Assembly: GCA_963763325.1 (NCBI GenBank)
Contig: CAVXOL010000007.1
Location: forward strand, 1-64,000
Source of the DNA: JBBECJ01 sp963763325
Lineage (GTDB): Bacteria; Chloroflexota; Chloroflexia; Thermomicrobiales; CFX8
Direction: 5' to 3'
Length of the DNA stretch: 64,000 bases
Shown in pieces: positions 22,948-31,569 of the stretch. Within the stretch, counting starts at the first letter, position 1, and each line of letters starts with the position of its first letter. The notes below the pieces were generated by a model that saw only the letters and a list, made by a program, of their open reading frames with translations, made no database searches and was not told the origin of the DNA. Both the position numbers and the translations under genes were made by a program.

Positions 22948-24006
22948 ATGAGCGGAGCCAACATCCAGCACATCGCCCGCAAGCCCGGCCAGCGAATGAT
23001 CCGAACGCGCTTCTTCTCGGCACGCGTCAACGTCCAGGTCCTGCTCTTCGCCGTCATCTCACTTCTGATCCTGGCGGCGCTGGCGACCTTTGCAATGACA
23101 CTCGGCAGCTACCGGATTCCGTTCGTCGATGTCGCTAGGGCCGTCGTCGGCGAGGGATCTGCCGACCAGGAGTTCATCGTACGGTCGTTGAGGCTGCCGC
23201 GCGTCATCTCGGCGATGCTGATCGGCGCGAGTCTGGCGATGTCGGGGGCGATCTTCCAGGGGTTGGTCCGCAACGCGCTCGTCTCACCCGACATCATCGG
23301 GATCGAGACCGGCGCGTCGTTGCTGGCCGTCTTCTGGATCGTCACCGGTCAGTCGTCGGCGCTGCTACCGTTGGCAGCCTTCATTGGCGCGATGCTGACG
23401 GCAGTCGTCATCTATCTGTTGTCGTGGAAGGGCGGCATCTCGGCCAACCGGCTGATCCTGGTCGGGATCGGGATTGGCGCAACGTTGGGAGCCGCGACGA
23501 CCTTCCTGACCGTCCGCTTCCCAATCGAGGTCGTCCGGCCTGCCATCGTCTGGCAGATGGGATCGCTCTACGGTAGCGACTGGGGTGAGGTGAAAGTGCT
23601 GCTGGCGTCGGTATCGGTGCTTGCTCCGGCCGCCGTCATCCTGACCTGGCCACTGCGGACGATGCAGCTTGGCGATGACGTCACGCGCGGCCTCGGTCTG
23701 CCGCTGGAGCGGACGCGGCTCGGGCTGATCGTCGTTGCCTGCGGACTCTGCGCCGTCGCAACGGCGATGGCCGGACCAATCGGCTTCGTAGCGCTGATGG
23801 TTCCGCATATGGCGCGGATGCTGGCCGGGCCACTCTCAGGCAGCGTCATGCTCTTCTCGGCGATTCTCGGCGGCTGCTTCCTGCTGCTGGCCGACGTCGT
23901 CGCACAGCACATGCTGCCGGTGACACTGCCGACCGGCGTCATAACGGCGGCCGTCGGCGCGCCGTATTTCCTGTTCCTGCTGTACCGCTTCAATACACGG
24001 ATGTAG
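22948..24006 (+). CDS. FecCD-type iron-siderophore ABC permease 2
   Basis: An uninterrupted 352-residue partner permease. Family blocks include RSLRLPRVISAMLIGASL, MSGAIFQGLVRNALVSPDII, a cytoplasmic ATPase-docking loop LGDDVTRGLGLPLERTR, AGPIGFVALMVPHMARML and the end TGVITAAVGAPYFLFLLYR. An alternative start at MIRTRFF would remove 16 residues. It starts two bases after permease 1 and ends six bases before the ATPase gene, so the three are one transcription unit. Confidence 0.93.
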   Translation: MSGANIQHIARKPGQRMIRTRFFSARVNVQVLLFAVISLLILAALATFAMTLGSYRIPFVDVARAVVGEGSADQEFIVRSLRLPRVISAMLIGASLAMSGAIFQGLVRNALVSPDIIGIETGASLLAVFWIVTGQSSALLPLAAFIGAMLTAVVIYLLSWKGGISANRLILVGIGIGATLGAATTFLTVRFPIEVVRPAIVWQMGSLYGSDWGEVKVLLASVSVLAPAAVILTWPLRTMQLGDDVTRGLGLPLERTRLGLIVVACGLCAVATAMAGPIGFVALMVPHMARMLAGPLSGSVMLFSAILGGCFLLLADVVAQHMLPVTLPTGVITAAVGAPYFLFLLYRFNTRM

Positions 24007-24011
24007 GTGAC

Positions 24012-25650
24012 ATGGTCTCGCAAAGCCTTCGCTCGAACCACGTGACGCTGTCGTACGGAACTGCCTCGGTCGTCAGCGACCTGTCGGTCGATATTCGCGA
24101 CGGCGAGATCACGACGATCATCGGCCCGAACGGCTGCGGGAAATCGACGCTGCTGCGGGCACTGGCGCGGCTGATGCGTCCGGCCGGTGGGTCCGTCATC
24201 CTCGACGGCCAGGAGATCCACCGGCTACCAACGCGGGACGTTGCCAAGCGCCTGGGGCTGATGCAGCAGCAACCGGCACCTCCGGGCGGCATCACGGTTG
24301 AGGACCTCGTCCGGCGTGGGCGCTACCCGCATCAGTCGTTCCTCCAGCCTCCCTCGAAGCGAGACAGCGAGATCGTCCACGATGCACTGGAGCTGACCGG
24401 GATGACCGACCTGCGCCTGCGTCCGGTCGATCAGCTCTCCGGCGGCCAGCGGCAGCGGGCCTGGATGGCGATGGCGATCGCTCAGGAGACGCCGCTGCTG
24501 CTGCTCGACGAGCCGACGACCTTCCTCGACATCCGGCACCAGATGGAGATCATCGAGCTCGTCCAGCGGCTGAATACCGACGCGAACCGGACGATCGTGA
24601 TGGTCCTGCACGACATTAACGAAGCCGCCCGCTCCAGCCACCGGATCGTCGCCATGCGCGACGGCCACATCATCCGCGAGGGCGCACCGGACGAGGTACT
24701 AGATACGGATCTACTGAGCGATCTGTACGGCGTCGAATGCGACATCTTCCGCCAGCCGGTCACGGGACTCCCGTTCTGCCTGCCGCGCAGTTCGGTCGTT
24801 GACGACCGGCCGGCCGCCCCGCCACTGCACGATTCAGCCGGCTTCGACATCCGCTCGCTCTGCTGCGGCTACGGTAAGTCGCCGGTCATCGACGAGCGTC
24901 TCGCTGACGCTGCCAGCGGGCAAGATCACCGCAATCGTCGGGCCCAACGCCTGCGGCAAGTCGACGCTGCTGCGAACCTGTAGCCGGTTGCTGAAGGCAA
25001 GCTCCGGCGAGGTCCAGCTCGACGGCTGCAACGTCTGCAAGGGTTCGCATCGCAAGCTGGCGCGAAAGATGGCGCTGCTCTCGCAGGGGCCGACACCTCC
25101 TGCCGGTTTCCTCGTCGAAGACCTCGTCGCGGCCGGACGCGCTCCGCACCAGTCATTCCTCCACCAGTGGCGTGCCGAGGACGAAGCAGCAATCAACTCG
25201 GCCCTCAATCGCTGTGGTATCGCCGATCTTCGCTATCGCGAGATCGAAACGCTCTCAGGCGGGCAACGCCAACGGGCCTGGATGGCGCTCGCGTTGGCAC
25301 AGGAGACGCCAGTCCTGCTGCTGGATGAGCCGACGACCTTCCTTGACATCGCCGCCCAGATCGACCTGCTCGATCTGGCCTGGACACTGAACCGCGAGGA
25401 GGGCCGGACAGTTGTCGTCATCCTCCATGATCTGAACATGGCCGCCCGCTACGCCGATCTGATCGTCGCCCTCAAGGACGGCGATGTGGTCGCCTCCGGC
25501 ACGCCTGCCGACGTCATGACCGGGGATGTACTGCGGAACGTCTTCGGGATCGAGGCGACCATCATTGACGACCCGCTGACAGGCGCGCCGCTCGTGATGC
25601 CGATCCAGGCGGTCGTCGAGAAAGCGATTGAGTCTCAGATCGTCAACTAG
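24012..25650 (+). CDS. Tandem double-ATPase subunit of the siderophore transporter
   Basis: This locus encodes two FecE/FhuC-type ABC ATPase domains in one chain. Domain 1: Walker A GPNGCGKSTLLR, signature LSGGQRQR, Walker B LLLLDEPTTFLD, H-loop VLHDIN. Its frame continues without a stop into the start of domain 2 (FDIRSLCCGYGKSPVIDE). A one-base shift near 24897 then occurs, and domain 2 follows: VSLTLPAGKITAIVGPNACG, GCGIADLRYREIETLSGGQR, VLLLDEPTTFLD, VILHDLNMAARYAD. The unbroken bridge between the domains shows that the fusion does not depend on correcting the shift. At about 546 residues it would supply both nucleotide-binding sites for the two permeases. The usual arrangement is a homodimer of a single-domain ATPase. 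Confidence 0.85.
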
Positions 25651-25680
25651 CACAAGGCTAGAGGGGAAGACAGGCAACGG

Positions 25681-26499
25681 GTGGAACTGACACTGCCGGC
25701 AACGTCCACGACGCCGATCTCCGATACGCTCACGAGGGCCGCCGAGCGAATCGAGTACTTCTCGGCGAGTCATGGCGAGCGGCCCGAAGGATGGTACCTC
25801 GCCTCTGAGGTCGTCTCCAATCCTGACGTGGTCAGGGGCGTCCTCGGCCGGGTGCTGGCAATCTACGAGATCGATGACCGGCAGATTGGCGCGGCATTCC
25901 TCGTCCTCGGTTACTTCTGGAGCCCAATGCTGGCCGCGCTGGCCTGCTACTCGCTCGACCGCCGGCTGCCCGATCTGTCAGCTGATGCCATCGCCTTCGA
26001 CTTGCGCAGCGTTCGATTTACCTCATCGCGCTTCTGCGCCCTGCCCGATGACCCCGACGCAGGCCACCCCGATGTCGAAATCCTGCCCGACCGCGATGCA
26101 CTGCGCGACCGGCTCGTCCAACAGTTCGAGCAGGAACATGCCGAACCACTCTTCGCGACACTGCGCGCGGTCGCACCATACGGGATCAACGGGATGCGAG
26201 CCAACTACGTCGACAGGCTCGTCAGCGCCATCGTCTGGATCTCCGAAGCACTCAAGGACCCCGAGATTGCTCGATCCGATGTCCCGGCCTTCGTCGGCCG
26301 GATGACAGACAAGCGCCGCGCCGGAATCATCGAGGTCCGGCACGAGGGACGTGAGGGCATCTATCAGCAACGAGGTGGCTGCTGCCTCAACTACCGCCTG
26401 CCGGGCAATGAGAAGTGCGACACCTGCTCGCTCCGCCCGATGGAGGAGCGACTGACGATCTTCCGTGGGCTACTGGCTGATGGAGCCAGCGCTCACTGA
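25681..26499 (+). CDS. FhuF-like siderophore-iron reductase
   Basis: FhuF proteins release iron from imported ferric siderophores by reduction through a C-terminal [2Fe-2S] cluster. This 272-residue frame ends with the characteristic cysteine pattern RGGCCLNYRLPGNEKCDTCS (CC-x10-C-x2-C, from about residue 236). The N-terminal part (GAAFLVLGYFWSPMLAALAC) matches the family only loosely. It starts with GTG after GGGGAAG, 30 bases from the ATPase gene, and closes the uptake operon. Its location supports cytosolic processing of the imported siderophore. Confidence 0.82.
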   Translation: MELTLPATSTTPISDTLTRAAERIEYFSASHGERPEGWYLASEVVSNPDVVRGVLGRVLAIYEIDDRQIGAAFLVLGYFWSPMLAALACYSLDRRLPDLSADAIAFDLRSVRFTSSRFCALPDDPDAGHPDVEILPDRDALRDRLVQQFEQEHAEPLFATLRAVAPYGINGMRANYVDRLVSAIVWISEALKDPEIARSDVPAFVGRMTDKRRAGIIEVRHEGREGIYQQRGGCCLNYRLPGNEKCDTCSLRPMEERLTIFRGLLADGASAH

Positions 26500-26545
26500 A
26501 GTGACGCATACGCGGGCGATCATCCAAACGTCTTGTCGTTCGCAT

Positions 26546-26732
26546 GCCGATGAGGATCGCACGCCTTCGCTTGTCATCCTGAGCTGCAGCGAAGGATCGC
26601 CTGGCCGTAACAACGCTTGCTGTCTGGGTGGAAACGTTACCGTCTGCCGATCTGCGCGCTCCCGTTTTCCACGCTAAGCGATCCTTCGCTGCAGCTCAGG
26701 ATGACAAGCGAAGGCGTGCGATCCTCATCGGC
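26546..26732. repeat. 187-bp element with perfect 55-bp inverted arms
   Basis: Arms 26546-26600 and 26678-26732 are exact reverse complements; the outer ends are GCCGATGAGGATCGCACGCC and its complement, and the inner core contains CATCCTGAGCTGCAGCGAAG. The loop is 77 bases. There is no open frame of note; both arms happen to encode the same short peptide in opposite frames. No target-site duplication is apparent. The form fits a miniature mobile element or a very large dispersed hairpin. Confidence 0.9.
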
Positions 26733-26956
26733 GTTACAGGCATCCGAACAATAATCGTGGACTTGCCCGATACCGAGCATTCGTGACGATCGTCCGACCC
26801 GCCTCGCCCACCCACGATGGTATCCTTCGCGGCTGTGCCAACCTCGTGCCACGTGGCCCACGCGGGACGAAACGCAGCATCACGACTTATCGTTTTCGGC
26901 GGCCGGCTATCGGCTGGCTGCTGGTATTTGATGGCTCTCGTAACCTCCGGAGGATC

Positions 26957-27959
26957 ATGCGATCCTGGCGCGTCTGGCTTGGGTTCGGAATCAGCCTCGT
27001 CTTCCTCTACTTCGCCGTTCGCGGACAGGATTTCGAGCGTATTGGTGAGTCGCTTCGCGAAGCGAGCTATATCTGGCTCGTTCCGGCGCTGATCGCCTAC
27101 TTCCTCGGCGTCGGTGTGCGCTCGGTGCGCTGGCACTTTCTTCTCAAGTCGGTTCAGGACATTCCACCCCGGCGTCTCTTCCCGGTCGTGACGATCGGAT
27201 TCATGGCCAACAACGTCCTGCCATTTCGAGCCGGCGAGGTCGTCCGTGCCTACGCACTGTCGGCTCGCTACGGAGTGCGTAAGAGCGCCGCGCTGGCAAC
27301 AATCGCGATCGAGCGCGTTTTCGACGGGCTGACGATGCTGATATTCATACTGATCGCGTCACTATCGATTGCGCTGACGAGCGACCTGCAGGCCGTCGCG
27401 ATCGTCGCAACGATTCTCTTTTCGCTGTTGACCCTCATGCTGCTGTTGTTCGTCTTCGTGCCGGGATTGCGCGACTGGGTCATTGACCTGTCGGTTCGGA
27501 TGCTGCCCGGGCGCGTCAGCACGCGCGTCGAGGAGATGGCGCACTCGTTCTTCGACGGGCTTGGCATTCTCAAGCGCCGCCAGGACCTCATCAGCGTCGG
27601 GCTGACCTCGCTCCTCGCCTGGTTGCTCGAAGCATCGATGTACCTGCTGATCGCCGAGGGCTTCAACCTGGACGTTTCGGCGTTGGCGATCCTGCATGGT
27701 CACAGCAGTCGCCAATCTGGCAACGCTGATCCCCAGCTCGCCCGGATATGTCGGCCCGTTCGAGACGGGAGTCCTGCTCGTCCTCAACGGCGCACTCGGT
27801 ATCGAACGAGAACTGGCCCTCTCGTACGCCATTGTCGTCCACGCTGCCCTCTACTTCCCCGTCACGATCCTGGGGCTCATCTTCTGGTGGCGCGAGAGCC
27901 TCTCATGGCGCGAGGTTCGACAGACGGAGGGAGTGAACGGGGTGTTGAGTGATGGATGA
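26957..27959 (+). CDS. UPF0104/lysylphosphatidylglycerol-synthase-TM-like membrane protein
   Basis: This polytopic protein has the family pattern SLREASYIWLVPALIAYFLG, SVRWHFLLKSV, FMANNVLPFRAGEVVRAYAL and IAIERVFDGLTMLIF. Related proteins flip or modify lipids at the cell membrane (MprF transmembrane domain, AglD-like); the substrate here is unknown. ATG 26957 (MRSWRVWLGF) is chosen because CCGGAGG lies just upstream; the frame is open further back. A frameshift near 27695 precedes the final block NLATLIPSSPGYVGPFETGV, which is the normal family C-terminus. It lies before uppP, a lipid-carrier enzyme. Confidence 0.8.
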
Positions 27960-27965
27960 GACGTT

Positions 27966-28072
27966 CGGGAACCGGGAATCGGCAATCGGGAATCGAGACT
28001 TGGCTGAGCGCCGAGAGGGCAGGTTATCGGCGTTACCCGGAGCCATCACACGTCCCGATTCCCAACCCGCCT
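27966..28072. repeat. Spacer with GAATCGG heptamer repeats
   Basis: The spacer begins with GGGAACC-GGGAATCGG-CAATCGG-GAATCGA, about three copies of a 7-bp unit. Near its end (28052-28068) it has the complementary CCCGATTCCCA. The same unit recurs at 38621, 45584 and 50747, always at or near gene junctions. Confidence 0.6.
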
Positions 28073-28073
28073 C

Positions 28074-28949
28074 ATGACCGACATCTTCAAAGCGATCGTC
28101 CTCGGCATTGTCCAGGGGTTAACCGAGTTCCTGCCGATCTCGTCGTCGGCGCATCTGATTTACGTGCCGTGGCTGTTCGGCTGGGAGCCGTTCGGTCTGG
28201 CATTCGACGTTGCGACCCATCTCGGGACGCTCATGGCAGTTCTCATCTACTTCAGGAAAGATCTGCTGGCGATGCTGCTTGGCGTGCTGAGGAGCTGGCG
28301 CGGGCTGCTGCGCGGGAAAATGCCGGACGACCAGATGGGGCGGCTCGGTCTCTTCATCGTGATGGGGACGATCCCTGCCGTCGTGATCGGCCTGTCGGCC
28401 GAGAGCGCGATCGACGAGTATTTCCACCAGGATCCGGTTTCTCGAACGGCCCTGGCTCTCTCGGCGGTCACGATGATTGCGATGGGGCTGCTGCTCGGAG
28501 CGGCAGACCGCTTCGGAAGGCGCAACGGCAAGCGAGGCGGAACTGAGCGCGAACTTCATCATCTCGGCCTGCGTGACGCACTGGTCGTCGGGCTGGCGCA
28601 GTCGTTCGCGCTCTTACCAGGCGTCTCGCGTTCCGGCAGCACGATCACGGCTGGCCTCTTCTCGGGGATGAGCCGTCCGATCGCGGCCCGTTTCTCGTTC
28701 CTGCTCGGTGTTCCGATCGTCCTTGGCGCTGGGCTTCGTGAGATCCTCGACGTCGCGCGCGACGGCATTCCCGCCGGCGACCGCGGCATCTTCGCGGCCG
28801 GTATCCTCAGCGCATTCGTCGTCGGCTACCTCGCGATCGCCGGCCTGATGCACTACCTCAGCCGCCGATCGATCGACGTGTTTGTCATCTACCGCGTCGT
28901 CGTTGGCTTGGGGATTCTCATGCTGCTGGCGGTCGGGTTTCGAGCGTGA
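28074..28949 (+). CDS. uppP: Undecaprenyl-diphosphatase
   Basis: UppP (BacA) dephosphorylates undecaprenyl diphosphate, recycling the lipid carrier for cell-wall synthesis, and its overexpression gives bacitracin resistance. The 291-residue frame is uninterrupted. It carries the two catalytic blocks GIVQGLTEFLPISSSAHL (residues 11-28) and LLPGVSRSGSTITAGLFSGM (about 181-200), with about eight transmembrane helices. The start ATGACCGACATCTTC lies just after the heptamer-repeat spacer, and no strong ribosome site is visible. Confidence 0.95.
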   Translation: MTDIFKAIVLGIVQGLTEFLPISSSAHLIYVPWLFGWEPFGLAFDVATHLGTLMAVLIYFRKDLLAMLLGVLRSWRGLLRGKMPDDQMGRLGLFIVMGTIPAVVIGLSAESAIDEYFHQDPVSRTALALSAVTMIAMGLLLGAADRFGRRNGKRGGTERELHHLGLRDALVVGLAQSFALLPGVSRSGSTITAGLFSGMSRPIAARFSFLLGVPIVLGAGLREILDVARDGIPAGDRGIFAAGILSAFVVGYLAIAGLMHYLSRRSIDVFVIYRVVVGLGILMLLAVGFRA

Positions 28950-28956
28950 ATGCCGC

Positions 28957-29991
28957 CTATGGCAGCTTCGTCGTGTCCTGCTCCTGAGTGGGTTGCTCAC
29001 CTGGCGCATCTGTGCGGTCCAGCGGTGGGGCGTTCGTGCCCATCGAGCGGGACGGTGGTGTGCTGAATGCCGAGTTGGTCGTCACGCCAGATGGCGAGAG
29101 ATTCGGGGCTGTGTTCAGCGTAGCGCCGGACGGAGAAACATTCGGGGCAGTATTGAACGACAAGCCTGCTGGCTGACTGTTGGGTGGCGTGTTGTAGGTA
29201 GCCTCGCCTGGGCCGAAGGCGCCTGGAGTCGGTGCCTTACGTGTGAACAGGTAGCCACCGACGATTGCGCCAATCGCAAGCAGGCCAACCAGGCCGACGA
29301 TTGCGATGAGCGCTCCGCCACCGCTTTCCTCGACCTTCGAGACGGCTGTCACTTCCGTCGTACCGGTCAGTGGCAGGTCCCATTCGACCTTGCCGTCGCC
29401 ACGATCGCTGCCGTTCGTCTCGGTGATCTCGCCCGGCATCGTTGCGGCGTAGGTGATGTTGATAAAGCTTTCAAGATCGCCGAAACCGAGATCTTCAACA
29501 TCTTCGGAATCTTCGGTCACGCCCGTATTTGCGAAGAGGATGTCGGAATTGATCGTCAGGTTCAGCCGGTACTCGTCGCCGTCCTTCACGAACGTACCGG
29601 TTACGGCGCCGACTGGCGACGCCGTGCCCTCGTCGGCTGTAGCGACGAGCATGTCATCAAAGGCCGCGCCGACGTTCTGTCCATCGTCGTACATCTTGGA
29701 AACCCGCGAGCCGACCGCGTCGTCGGTGTCGATCGGCGTAAAGTCGAAACCAGCAGCCTCGGCCTGCTCCCGGCCGTCCTCGGGATCGAAGGTCGTCGTC
29801 ATCTCGCCGCCCATAGACTCGAGTTGCTCGATTCCCTCGCGTTCGATGGTCGCCTGGAACGCATGCACGGCGCTGCCGTCCTCGTTGAACTCGCTCTCCA
29901 AATTAGCGTCGACACAGCCTGCGAGAAATACGGCGGCGAACAGGACGCTCAATGCAGAAACACACACATGCATGAGTCGACTCGCGGTCAT
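28957..29991 (-). CDS. LppM-like lipoprotein with C-terminal membrane helix
   Basis: The signal (SALSVLFAAVFLAGC) has a lipobox. A domain of about 190 residues follows (VDANLESEFNEDGSAVHAFQ, LTINSDILFANTG, TYAATMPGEITETNGSD, KVEWDLPLTG) and resembles the LppM/DUF3153 group, then a single helix, GGALIAIVGLVGLLAIGAIV. The C-terminal tail has three copies of a degenerate repeat (GLSFNTAPNVSPS, GATLNTAPNLSPS, GVTTNSAF). ATG 29991 is chosen after GAAGGAGC. The mature domain would be outside the cell, held by both lipid and helix, with the repeat tail inside. Function is not known. It is convergent with uppP. Confidence 0.7.
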   Translation of the reverse strand: MTASRLMHVCVSALSVLFAAVFLAGCVDANLESEFNEDGSAVHAFQATIEREGIEQLESMGGEMTTTFDPEDGREQAEAAGFDFTPIDTDDAVGSRVSKMYDDGQNVGAAFDDMLVATADEGTASPVGAVTGTFVKDGDEYRLNLTINSDILFANTGVTEDSEDVEDLGFGDLESFINITYAATMPGEITETNGSDRGDGKVEWDLPLTGTTEVTAVSKVEESGGGALIAIVGLVGLLAIGAIVGGYLFTRKAPTPGAFGPGEATYNTPPNSQPAGLSFNTAPNVSPSGATLNTAPNLSPSGVTTNSAFSTPPSRSMGTNAPPLDRTDAPGEQPTQEQDTTKLP

Positions 29992-30088
29992 CACGATCGG
30001 GCTCCTTCGGTGGCAAATGACGATGTATGGACACCATATCACGAACACTCGCAGGAACAGACCGGGGCCTGCCAGGTCCACAAAAATC

Positions 30089-30118
30089 AGGACGAACGGG
30101 GGTGATCCCGTTCGTCCT
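30089..30118 (-). terminator. Terminator of the aminotransferase gene
   Basis: AGGACGAACGGG (30089-30100) pairs perfectly with CCCGTTCGTCCT (30107-30118) over a six-base loop. On the minus strand the stem is followed by GATTTTTG. It lies 30 bases downstream of the aminotransferase stop. Confidence 0.85.
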
Positions 30119-30147
30119 CATATGAGCCGTGTTGGAATCAACGCGTG

Positions 30148-31328
30148 TCAGACAACGCCCGCTGTCAGCCGGCCTTCGACTGCTTCGGCCAGCGTCTCGC
30201 GGACGCGGAGCATGCCCTCGGTCAGAGACTTGCGGTCGGTCGCGAAGGCGACGCGGATGTAGCCCTCACCACTCGGACCATATTCGGTTCCAGAGCGGAG
30301 GGCGACGCCACGCTCGCGCATGATTGCCGCCATCTGGCGCGACTTGATGTGCGGCGCGTCGTACTTGATGTAGGCGTAGAAGGCGCCCTGCGGAGCGTTC
30401 CAGGAGACACCCTCGACACCGGCCAGCATCTCATCAATCAGTTCGCGGCGTGCGGCGTACTCGGCCCGCATGACCTCGGTCGGCTCCATCGGGCCATTGA
30501 TCGCGGCGATGCCTGCACGCTGCAATGGCCAGTTGACGCCACCGCCGGTCGAGCGCGCCATCCGCCCGACGTAATTCATCTTGTCGCCTTTGGTCGCGGC
30601 CCAGCCGAGGCGAAACCCGGTCATCGCGAAGGTCTTCGAAAAGGTGTTGGCGTAGAGCAGCCGGTCAGCCAGCTCCGGAATGTCGAGCGCCGAGACGAAC
30701 TCGTGTCCGTCGTGGATCAGGTGGTCATACGCCTCGTCGGCCAGAACGAGCATGTTGAATTCTTCGGCAAGTGCGGCCAGCCCTTCCAGCTCCGAGCGGC
30801 TGTAGATGACGCCGGTCGGGTTGTTTGGACTACAGATGACGACGATCTTCGGGTTGTGCTGGGTCGCCGCCGATCGGATGGCATCCAGGTCGAGGTGGAA
30901 ATCCTCCTGCTGGGTAACGAAGATCGGTTCGCCCCCAAGGAGCCGCGTGATGTCGGCATACTGCGAGAAGGTCGGCTCCGGGATCAGGACGGTGTCACCG
31001 GGGTTGATCCAGGCCGAGATCGATGCAAACAACGCTCCCGAACCACCGCTGGTCACGACCAGTTCATCCGGACTCCACGGCTGGCCACTCAGCCGCTCCA
31101 TCTTGGCGGCCAGCGCCTCCAGCAGTTCTGGGTCGCCCAAGCCCGGCGGATAGTTGGAGTACCCCTCGTTGATCGCGTCGATCATCGCCTGGCGAATATG
31201 CTCCGGCGTCCGGAAGTCGGGATCGCCGCTACCAAGACCGATGATCCCCTCCGGGGCCGGCCGATGACGGGCCGCTCCGAAGCGGACGCCATCCTCTTCA
31301 AGTTCTCAGATGGTTCAATCGCTGGCAC
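30148..31328 (-). CDS. PLP-dependent class I/II aminotransferase
   Basis: Fold-type I aminotransferase motifs are complete: NYPPGLGDPELLEALA, PNNPTGVIYSRSEL, LADEAYDHLI, the lysine block YANTFSKTFAMTGFRLGW that forms the PLP Schiff base, and the substrate arginine in GYIRVAFATD. This suits an aspartate or aromatic amino-acid aminotransferase-like enzyme; substrate cannot be fixed from sequence. GTG 31328 (VPAIEPSENLKRM) follows GGAGGAG. A frameshift near 31265 separates those first 25 residues from PEGIIGLGSGDPDFRTPEHI. Ending at the first ATG downstream (31185) would lose the conserved GxGxPDF block. Confidence 0.85.
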
Positions 31329-31342
31329 GTACTCACTCCTCC

Positions 31343-31376
31343 GAGGGAACAGGGAGCAGGGAACTGGGAACAGGGG
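31343..31376. repeat. 7-bp tandem repeat array (GGGAACA-type)
   Basis: The sequence reads GGGAACA, GGGAGCA, GGGAACT, GGGAACA in direct succession, a degenerate heptanucleotide repeat. It lies directly upstream of the ribosome site of the aminotransferase gene (minus strand). Confidence 0.7.
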
Positions 31377-31569
31377 TCTGGTCCCGGGTGGCATGATCGT
31401 GCCGGTCCCTACGCGCTGCACCTTCCTACGCTATCGCCCCCACATTGTTGCGTGTCATCCTACCCGATTGCGCCGCGAGGCGGTATCGTGTCTGGTGGCG
31501 ACCGGCTTGCGGGTACGTGACGACACGAACATCCACCGCGGCGCGACGAAGATGAGAGAAGCAGGACAG

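Noticed and set aside
26465..26861. Two short open frames that share a peptide (ADEDRTPSLVILSCSEGS)
   Set aside because: The shared peptide is simply the two inverted arms of the 55-bp repeat read in opposite directions; there is no evidence of genes.
28882..30105. A 407-codon plus-strand open frame
   Set aside because: It runs antisense to the lipoprotein gene, which has a signal peptide, lipobox and membrane helix; the plus-strand product shows no recognisable domain.
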